Positions 37,323 through 44,400 of a DNA stretch of 64,000 nucleotides are shown piece after piece (within the stretch, counting starts at the first letter, position 1; each line of letters begins with the position of its first letter). This DNA comes from an uncultured Eggerthella sp. GTDB taxonomy: Bacteria > Actinomycetota > Coriobacteriia > Coriobacteriales > Eggerthellaceae. Under the pieces are notes generated by a model that worked only from the letters and a program-made list of their open reading frames with translations, searched no databases and had not been told where the DNA came from. The position numbers and the translations under genes are program-made. The stretch spans positions 1 to 64,000 of the forward strand of contig USPD01000003.1 of NCBI GenBank assembly GCA_900556585.1, written 5' to 3'.

Positions 37323-37919
37323 ATGGAGCTAGGCAAGCACGTCAAGGAACACAGGGCTCGGCTGGGCATGTCCCAGGAGCAGTTGGCGGAGGCGATCTTC
37401 GTCTCGCGCCAGACGATCTCCAACTGGGAGACCGATCGCACCTATCCCGACGTGCAGAGCCTTCTTCTCCTGAGCAACCTCTTCGAAGTAAGTGTTGACG
37501 AGCTTATAAAAGGAGATGTGGAGGAAATGAAGACGGTGATCACAGCTGAAGCGAAAAGAATGAACAGACTCGGGTGGGCGATGATCGCCTGCGGTGTCGG
37601 CGCGGTCGTTTGGGTGTTGGTGACCGCGCTCATGGATTTGATCTGGGCGGTGATCCTGGTGCCTGGGGTTGCGTTGTTCATCCCTGCGGCAGTGAGCGCG
37701 ACTATGGTGGAGAAAATCAAGCACGATAACGAGCTATTCACCTACCGCGCCGTCGAGGCGTTCATGCGTGGTGAGGATCCCGACGTGGCAAACGAGCGGA
37801 ATCGAAAGGCCGGAAGGCTGTGGTGGGTCAAACTTGCCACGAAAACCGTAGTCGCCGCATTCGTCGGCCTCTGCTTCGGATGGGGGCTTGTGAGCCTTCT
37901 TTTCAAGCTCATCGGCTGA
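37323..37919 (+). CDS. XRE-family regulator with C-terminal membrane domain
   Basis: 198 residues: an N-terminal helix-turn-helix (about 1-65; GMSQEQLAEAIFVSRQTISNWETDRTYPD), then a linker and three hydrophobic segments (about 82-104, 106-125 and 178-197). Such membrane-tethered XRE regulators are common in Firmicutes and Coriobacteriia; the signal is unknown. ATG 37323 is chosen for the GGGAG site upstream; the longer frame from 37248 has none. Codons are GC-rich. Confidence 0.88.
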   Translation: MELGKHVKEHRARLGMSQEQLAEAIFVSRQTISNWETDRTYPDVQSLLLLSNLFEVSVDELIKGDVEEMKTVITAEAKRMNRLGWAMIACGVGAVVWVLVTALMDLIWAVILVPGVALFIPAAVSATMVEKIKHDNELFTYRAVEAFMRGEDPDVANERNRKAGRLWWVKLATKTVVAAFVGLCFGWGLVSLLFKLIG

Positions 37920-38015
37920 TCCGCCAAGGGGCGATTTCGCATTTGATGAGATTCAGCAGGTTTGAAGAAAGCTACTCGATTGCTAGCTACATAAGCAGAA
38001 ATAAGACGGTGCACT

Positions 38016-38093
38016 TTAGAGCTTCTTTGCGAGCTGCTCCTGGGTAAGTCCGCGTTCTCGTCGTAGTTCAGGAAGGATATCTTTCAGCGCCAT
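38016..38093 (-). pseudogene. Truncated XRE-type helix-turn-helix gene
   Basis: ATG at 38091-38093, preceded by GAAAGGGA, starts MALKDILPELRRERGLTQEQ and continues LAKKL, then stops after 25 codons. This is the first helix pair of an XRE domain cut short, so the rest of the gene has been lost. Confidence 0.6.
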
Positions 38094-38204
38094 ATGGATC
38101 CCTTTCTATTAGCATTCCATCTCTAATTATCTGAAGCGCTTCTCGATATGCAAGCAACAAACTGTTGCATCGCTGATGTGGCCGACCCTTTGTTAAAATG
38201 TTTT

Positions 38205-38330
38205 AAGGAGATAAAAACACTGCCCCGTTGAGTAGTCGGGGCGCGGTGCCAGCGGCGCCGTCCGTAACCTGCCTCCTTGGTTGTCTCTTCTCCGCATGGC
38301 AAGCCCCTGTAAGGGCGGGGCTTGGTTTTC
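38205..38330 (+). ncRNA. yjdF-type RNA motif (azaaromatic-sensing riboswitch candidate)
   Basis: The leader of the yjdF-like gene begins with AAAACACTGCCCCG, a GCCCCG-N-CGGGGC hairpin and GCGGTGCCAGCG, followed by a GTAACCTGCC segment. It ends in a CAAGCCCC (38300-38307) / GGGGCTTG (38317-38324) hairpin followed by TTTT, an expression-platform terminator about 26 nt before the start codon. Its position upstream of a DUF2992 gene is the established context of the yjdF motif. Assigned from memory of the motif, not by covariance search. Confidence 0.65.
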
Positions 38331-38354
38331 TATGCACTCAAGGAGGTACGGAGC

Positions 38355-38585
38355 ATGCGGAGAGAAGGATCATCAACCACTTTCACCGTCTATTTTGACG
38401 GGCAGTTCTGGGTTGGAATAGTTGAAAGAATAGACGAAGGCGGGCTCTCTGCCGCCCGCGTCGTGTTCGGGACAGAGATTAATCCAGATGTTCGAATAGT
38501 TCGTCCACGGTTGTCTTCAGTTCTTTTGCAAGAGAAAAAGCTAGTGCAAGGGTTGGGTCGTACTTATCATTTTCTATTGCGTTAA
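38355..38585 (+). pseudogene. yjdF (DUF2992) gene, 3' end lost
   Basis: AGGAGG (38341-38346) and ATG 38355 start TTFTVYFDGQFWVGIVERID...AARVVFGTEINPD, the N-terminal signature of YjdF/DUF2992. After about residue 42 (nt 38480) the family sequence ends and the frame simply runs antisense through an XRE gene to a chance stop at 38585. Full YjdF proteins have about 130-150 residues with a long basic helix that is missing here. The insertion or deletion boundary is near 38480. Confidence 0.75.
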
Positions 38586-38673
38586 TGGTCTGGCGCGACA
38601 CGACACATTTTTTGGCTAGCTCTTCTTGCGAGTATCCGGCTTCTTTACGGAGCTGTTTTATGCGGTTTTGCAT
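38479..38673 (-). CDS. Small XRE-family regulator
   Basis: 64-residue Cro/CI-like helix-turn-helix protein (NRIKQLRKEAGYSQEELAKKCVVSRQTINAIENDKYDPTLALAFSLAKEL). The type is common in Gram-positives, paired with a small membrane protein. AGGAGGATAG precedes the ATG, and the stop of the upstream membrane protein gene lies 1 nt before it, so the two are coupled. It probably represses its own operon through the palindrome at 39051-39080. Its 3' end coincides with the break point of yjdF. Confidence 0.93.
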   Translation of the reverse strand: MQNRIKQLRKEAGYSQEELAKKCVVSRQTINAIENDKYDPTLALAFSLAKELKTTVDELFEHLD

Positions 38674-38674
38674 T

Positions 38675-38983
38675 CTATCCTCCGTAGCGTTTTCGGTAGT
38701 ACATAAGTGAAACTAAGAAAACAGCCGATCCAGCAACGAGGGTAGAGAAGAGCGCCGAAATATAATTGCCATCTTGAGAAATCCCAGCTAAACGCATAAT
38801 GATCCGGATAACAATAGATCCCATTACTACAAGAAATGACCAGGTAGAAGCCTTTGCAATGATCATCTGTCGTCTTTCGTCACCTTTTTTGGCAAGCGAA
38901 ACGAACATGCATGCAATGGAGCCGAAGCATACAAGAAGAAAGATGGCAAACAGGATAAGAAGGATATGGGTCGAGGCATTCAT
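38675..38983 (-). CDS. Small three-span membrane protein
   Basis: 102 residues with three hydrophobic segments (about 6-30, 46-65 and 75-95) and a short basic end (YYRKRYGG). It is the first gene of a two-gene operon with the XRE regulator, the common arrangement for DUF2178-like or unnamed membrane partners. Function unknown. ATG at 38981-38983 is preceded by GAAAGGAGA. Confidence 0.8.
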   Translation of the reverse strand: MNASTHILLILFAIFLLVCFGSIACMFVSLAKKGDERRQMIIAKASTWSFLVVMGSIVIRIIMRLAGISQDGNYISALFSTLVAGSAVFLVSLMYYRKRYGG

Positions 38984-39050
38984 GATGTCTGTCTCCTTTC
39001 ATTAGGTGGGCGGGTGCTTTTATCAAGACCTTTTCTCATGTCCGCCTAAA

Positions 39051-39080
39051 TCTATATGTCAAATACTTTTGACATATAGA
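39051..39080. promoter_or_regulatory. 13-bp perfect palindrome, putative XRE operator
   Basis: TCTATATGTCAAA (39051-39063) and TTTGACATATAGA (39068-39080) are perfect inverted repeats around TACT. The element begins at the -10 box of the promoter that reads into the XRE operon, so binding there would cover the transcription start. Confidence 0.7.
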
Positions 39081-39108
39081 TTGTCCCAGTGCTGTATCTG
39101 ATTGTCAA
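39080..39108 (-). promoter_or_regulatory. Sigma-70-type promoter of the membrane protein/XRE operon
   Basis: On the minus strand TTGACA (39103-39108), a 17-nt spacer and GACAAT (39080-39085) form a near-consensus promoter about 100 nt upstream of the operon. Confidence 0.65.
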
Positions 39109-39212
39109 ATTGTTTTTACATTTTTCCGTTTCTTGGCTAGATATTGCGCATTGGTTTTGCTGTAAGTGTTTTAACGGTAAAGATGAGCCGCGCGGCGTCT
39201 TTGCTAAGCATG

Positions 39213-39647
39213 CTAGTCGTCCCCCTTCCCGAAGGCCTCCCAAATAAGGGCAACGATGCCGCAGATCATGCCACCGATCGGCCAGGCAGTCCAGAACCAC
39301 ACTGCGGAGGTTCCTTCGGGCGTGAAATTTGAGGGATCAGGGGAGGCTAGCACGGGTGCAAATAGGAGGATTAATCCAATGATGGTAGAGGCAATCATGA
39401 TGGCGCCGCAAACTGCTCCAATCTTTTTACCATGCTTTCGCTTTCGGATTAAGGAATCCTTCACTTCTTCCCTAATCTGGGCGTTCATGATGTCTTCAAT
39501 TTCCAGTTCGTCCGATATATTTTTGTTGTATTCGATCACATTGGTCCGTCCGAGTAACATGCTGTAGTGCACGATATTCCATACGCCCAGTGCGATAAAA
39601 ACAAGTAGGAAAAACGGAGCATAGTTTTCTGCCGATTTCTCGAGCAT
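39213..39647 (-). CDS. Membrane protein, probably N-terminally truncated
   Basis: 144 residues with membrane helices near 10-30, 75-97 and 115-135 and a charged linker (NKNISDELEIEDIMNAQIREEVKDSLIRKRKHGKK). The same frame stays open upstream for another 23 codons (KRKKRGIASVFVGIGIFL) without a start codon until a TAG, and these residues continue a hydrophobic segment. This suggests that a 5' part, perhaps a helix-turn-helix domain as in similar proteins, has been lost. No ribosome site precedes the ATG. Confidence 0.55.
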   Translation of the reverse strand: MLEKSAENYAPFFLLVFIALGVWNIVHYSMLLGRTNVIEYNKNISDELEIEDIMNAQIREEVKDSLIRKRKHGKKIGAVCGAIMIASTIIGLILLFAPVLASPDPSNFTPEGTSAVWFWTAWPIGGMICGIVALIWEAFGKGDD

Positions 39648-39831
39648 AAGGAATATTCCTATTCCGACAAAAACGGAAGCGATACCTCTTTTCTTTCTTT
39701 TTGCCCCCGTTTTCTAAAGGGAGCCGGCTCTGCCGATACCCTAAGCTTGCGGTAGCGACGCCTCTCATTCTACCAACCAGCGATTAGCGATTAAGGAAAA
39801 CTAAGGCAACCAATAGGCGCCCTGTGGTTGC

Positions 39832-39859
39832 AAACCCCTGATGAGGGGGGTAGGGGTTT
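39832..39859 (+). terminator. Hairpin upstream of the recombinase gene
   Basis: AAACCCCT and AGGGGTTT pair perfectly around a G-rich 12-nt loop. It may end transcription entering from the left. Confidence 0.4.
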
Positions 39860-39934
39860 AAGCAAGGAATTATTCTTCTTCCGAAGCAAGATAGGTCACA
39901 AATATTAGTGGGCTATCACGGAAAGGAGATTGAT

Positions 39935-40539
39935 ATGAAAAACGTTGTTTATGGGTATGCCCGCGTATCCGCAAAGGATCAAAATCTCGATAGGCAATTG
40001 ATAGCGCTGTTGAGCTTTCCAGTTGAAAGAAAATGCATATTTGCTGATAAAGCAAGTGGCAAAGATTTTAAACGTCCAGCGTATAAGAAGTTAATTTCTA
40101 AGATTAAACCTGGCGATGTGGTGGTAATTAAAAGCATTGATAGGCTTGGACGGAACTATGAGGAAATCTTGAATGAATGGCGTTTTATCACAAAGGGTAA
40201 ACAAGCCGCAATTGTAGTTCTTGATATGCCCCTACTCGATACAAGGGAGATGTGTCGCGGGCTGACTGGTGTGTTTATAGCTGATTTAGTGTTGCAGGTA
40301 TTGAGTTACGTGGCGCAAATCGAGCGAGAAAACACAAGACAACGTCAGGCTGAGGGAATAGCTGCGGCAAAGGCACGTGGCGTGCGGTTCGGACGTCCTG
40401 CTATTTGTAAGCCAGGGATATTTGAAATAGTAAAAACGCCTATCTTGCAGGGAAGATAAACCGCAAAGAAGCTGCGGTAAAACTTAAGGTGAGTATTAGT
40501 ACGTTTGACAGGTGGCTGCGATCTGATGATGAACGGTGA
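39935..40539 (+). pseudogene. Serine recombinase (resolvase/invertase family), frameshifted near its C-terminus
   Basis: ATG 39935 after AAGGAGAT starts a resolvase: catalytic Ser region YGYARVSAKDQNLDRQ, IKSIDRLGRNYEEI, QIERENTRQRQAEGIAAAKARGVRFGRPA. The frame ends at 40459, just before the helix-turn-helix, but the expected domain (INRKEAAVKLKVSISTFDRWLRSDDE) continues in the -1 frame to 40539. The shift lies at a run of five A (40432-40436), where six would restore the frame. Loss of the DNA-binding domain should abolish recombination unless ribosomal frameshifting occurs. Confidence 0.8.
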
Positions 40540-40757
40540 TAGCGTCAAGTTTTGTCACCAAAAGTAAATCGTTCATCGTATGCGGTTTACTAAGGTTTGC
40601 CTGCGTTTCCCAATTATTTTAACCCTCTCATATTTCTTTCAAAAAGTCTACTTTTTGCTCGTTTTTATGGTTCTCTTCTTTAGGGACGAGAACGACACCA
40701 GCTGTTTTTCATTTCGATTGCCTAATTATTCCCAGCAAAACAGGAGGTGAATTTGCA
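40540..40757 (+). other. Short gene-free stretch
   Basis: 218 nt of AT-rich DNA between the recombinase and the small ORF. No RNA gene or clear promoter is recognised. It precedes a very good ribosome site. Confidence 0.3.
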
Positions 40758-40874
40758 ATGTGGAGCAGATCACTGCGGATAAAAGCAGCTGAATTATTTG
40801 AAGCTGGGCATCATGTAATATCTTCTTTAATCTATTTCAGGCAAGGGGAATATCGGCAGATGAAAAGTGAGTGA
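40758..40874 (+). CDS. 38-aa basic small ORF coupled to the ion-channel gene
   Basis: ATG 40758 sits 7 nt after a near-perfect ribosome site (AGGAGGTGA, 40742-40750). The 38-residue peptide (MWSRSLRIKAAELFEAG...) is amphipathic and basic without a membrane span. Its TGA (40872-40874) overlaps the GTG start of the channel gene (GTGA), which itself has no clear ribosome site. This looks like translational coupling through a leader peptide or small protein. Confidence 0.6.
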   Translation: MWSRSLRIKAAELFEAGHHVISSLIYFRQGEYRQMKSE

Positions 40875-41452
40875 TTGACCTATATCATTCGCGATTAGTT
40901 AAAGCAGGTGCAAAAGGTATGGTGCTTCATAATGATACTCACGAAAAAAGTACTACAACAGATGATACCGCTCCTAGTTTGACTAACAGTGCAGTATCGG
41001 CAAGTGCAGCTGCGGTCAGTGACTCAGTCGTTTGCAGCGAGGGAGAAATTGGCACTGCTACTAGCACCAACATCCCTTCTAAGAAAACCAAAAAGATACG
41101 GTCAATTGTTATTTTGTGGAAAACGATGAAAGAGGTCGGTGCGCAAAGAATCTTCATTGTCTATCTGGCGTTTCTTATTATTTGCTGTGGGTTGTTTTGT
41201 ATTCTTGAGCCAGAAACGTTTTCTCATTTTGGGAATGCGGTTTGGTATTGCTTTCAGACCATTACCACTATTGGTTTTGGTGATATTGTTCCAACGCGCA
41301 CAGTGGTTCGCGTGCTAAGTGTGATTGTTGGTTTATCGGCATTGTTTGTTGTTGCGTTACTTACAGGTATTACGGTGAGTTTTTTGGAATCAACAAATTG
41401 GTACAAAATTAGTTACAGTTTAGTTTGTAATTGCAATAATAATGTAAAATAG
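40871..41452 (+). CDS. Two-span potassium channel-like protein
   Basis: 193 residues: a hydrophilic Ser/Thr/Ala-rich N-terminus (1-75), a basic stretch (KKTKKIRS), TM1 (about 97-117), a pore loop with selectivity filter TIGFGD at 133-138, and TM2 (about 150-172), as in the Ion_trans_2 family. It has no RCK or cyclic-nucleotide domain. GTG 40871 depends on the overlapping small ORF for initiation. It lies immediately upstream of the pilus island and ends 35 nt before the giant adhesin gene. Confidence 0.85.
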   Translation: MIDLYHSRLVKAGAKGMVLHNDTHEKSTTTDDTAPSLTNSAVSASAAAVSDSVVCSEGEIGTATSTNIPSKKTKKIRSIVILWKTMKEVGAQRIFIVYLAFLIICCGLFCILEPETFSHFGNAVWYCFQTITTIGFGDIVPTRTVVRVLSVIVGLSALFVVALLTGITVSFLESTNWYKISYSLVCNCNNNVK

Positions 41453-41487
41453 CCAAAATTTTAGATAGCAGGGCATGGAGCGGTGAT

Positions 41488-44400
41488 TTGGGAAATAACA
41501 AACCACCATACAAGATAGCACTAGGAGTATTGTTACTTCTAGCAGTAGTGCTTCTAAGTGGAAGTCAAATTGCTGCTGCATTAGAATCAGCCTCTTCCAC
41601 AGGCGATGAATCTCAATCAATCAATCAACTATCTGATGAACAAGTCGAAAATTATATTACGGCTGCAAAGAATGCCCGTGCCAGCGAAGAGACTTTGTGC
41701 GATTTGTCACTCGATCTAGCTGGTGGATCTATTAGCAATCTATCTGCTCAAGGGTGGGTACAGGGAACTGAATCTGATACTTGGACGAAGCAGTTCAATA
41801 AAGGTGAACAACTTTCACTCGCTACGCCAGTACGTCATGGTTTTTCTTTCGTAGGGTGGGATAGCAACGGCGATAATAGCGTTGATATTCAACCGGGGGG
41901 GTCGGAATATACCGTGCCTGATGCAGGCACGCAGACACTTACCGCCGTCTGGGAGCGCCAGGACTTCACGGTCTCGTTTATCGTTAACGACGAGACCAAG
42001 CTCTCCATCAAAGTTCCTTACGAGTCTACGCTCTGGAGTGACGAGACACAAACACCGTGGAAGGGTGCCGAGTTTTCTGCTGATGGCACCACGACGGTAA
42101 GCAGCATCACCTATGAGGGGAATACGTATCAGAATGTCATTGTGACTCGAAGCGGAAATGCTGGTTCCTACTGGTATTCGTTTACATTGGGCGATGGGGA
42201 CGGCGCAAGGAGCTTCTTCGCCTGTGATAGCTCTCTTTTTGGTGATGATTCAAAGCAGCCATTTTCATACTGGAAGATGACGCAGGGTGGTGGAGGATAC
42301 CAAGTCCTTGAGAACAACACGGTTTTTACCGCGCAATTCGCGCAGGATCCTGTGTATGTGATCAACGTACACTATCGTACGAGCGAGGGGCTTACAGTTG
42401 ATACTTCTCAGACGGTAGTCAAACAGATGGGTGACGTGGGGGCTGAGGGAACCCTTGCTGTCGAGTTTTCTGCTCCTTCTTCCATCGAACACTATAACCT
42501 TAATAAGGATGTGATGGCTGCATACTCGGTTGAAGGAACGAAGGTCGATGGGGTCGACTTCGAGGGACCGAGTTCTGATGGTGAGACCTGGACGGCGAAG
42601 CTGAATGTTGAGCAGGTTTTCGGCGAGAGTGCAGGTCAAACGAGCTACCTCTCTATCGTGGTTGCCTATGAGCCTCAGACGGTCAACTACATAGTCAATT
42701 ACTACCAGCAGAATCCAGGTCGCACGGACTACGAGAAGGTTAATGCTGATTCAGGCGTTTCTACCGAAGCGAGTTACGGTGACCTGATAAAGATTGCAGA
42801 GAAGTCCTACGAGGGCTTCAAGGTGAGCGGGCGTTCGCGTCTCGCCCTCCTTAACGGTGTGGAGCTCGTCGAGCCCGAGGAGGGCTCCGGCGGCGACGTC
42901 TCGTGGGATGAGACCACCGACACGTTCACCATCAACATCTACTACGACCGCGCATCGTACTTCGTCTACCCGCTCTGGGACTCCACCGAGTCCTCGGTGA
43001 AGGCCCAGCGGGTGACGTACGGTGCCGCGATTGGGGAGTTAGAAGAACCTACCCGGACCGGATACACGTTCTCCGGTTGGAAATGGTATCGTCTCGATGA
43101 CACGACTGGGCAACTGGTTGAGGAACAGGGTTATTCCAACGAATCCGCGATCATGCCTGCATACGATCTTTATGCTGTGGCGCAGTGGAAACCTGCTTCT
43201 GTCGACTTCCAGGTGGTGCTGTGGCTCGAGGACGCTGACTCGCCATCATACTCGAACGTGTACCAGGCCACCGTTTCTGAGGACAGCGTCAATGCGGAAG
43301 ACAAGCTCTCCGTCTCGCTCGACGGGGACGAGCTTGTGATCAGCAACGATAGCTCGCAGACGCTGTACCAGTCGTCAAGTCTTCTTGAGGACTATGTCAA
43401 CGCAACCTATCCGAACGACGACCATTTCACCAGCGCCGAATATGCCCAGTTCTTCTCGTACAACGAGCAGCGCACGCAGCAGAGCCCCGGCAACATCAGC
43501 CTTGCCGAGCAGTCGGGCGAGACCGTCTCGGGCGGGCAGCTCGGCAACACGTTTACCGTGACCGTCGGAGCCGACGGAACCACCTCGATCAACGTGTACT
43601 ACAGTCGCAACCTCTACTCGATCGACTTCGTGCTGGGAAGGTTTAGCGGGAGTACAACAGAAGTATCCGTTAACACCACGGGTTCCATTGAGGGCAGCAA
43701 GTGGGAATCCCTCACTGGCGGCATCGCGGGATACGCTGCCGATGGCTTGGAAACCGTCGAGGGCATCTCGTCGGTGGGATGGAATAAGAATCCCACGGTA
43801 TTCCGAAGCGCAAACGCTGAGGACAGGTCGCCCAACGGACGGTACGGCACGAAGACGATCGTCGAGGGCAGGGTTCCCTACACCTGCATCGTCTATCAGC
43901 TGACGGCGAAGTTTGAAGCGTCGGTCGATGAGTTTTGGCCCACGTTGGATCGCGTTCAGATGGGTGATACCTCTGCATGGAAGCGCTATGTCAGTGACAG
44001 CCCGGCGAGCGGCAGCTACTATCGCGACGTGATCACCAAAGGAAGCGACCAACACAACATCCTGAACGTCTACGGCACCATGGACGAGAAGGTGCTGCTA
44101 ACCTCGGATGGCAGGGGCTATCGTGCGCTCGAAGGCGACGAGCAGGGCTCGACAGTTGCACATACGATGGTTGCATATTGGAATAACGACGAAGAACACA
44201 ACGACAATATGACCGCCTATCAGTACTACTTCCTGTACGAGGTACTGGATACGTCTGTAACACCGAACTCAACGGGGGTTGTGGACTTCCATGCCGAAGC
44301 AGCGAACGACGGTGTCTATGAGGAGGGGCAGCTTGTCTCATATGGCGACAAGGTGTATGTATTTACCCAGCAGTCGTCCACGCAGCTTTCCACATACGGG

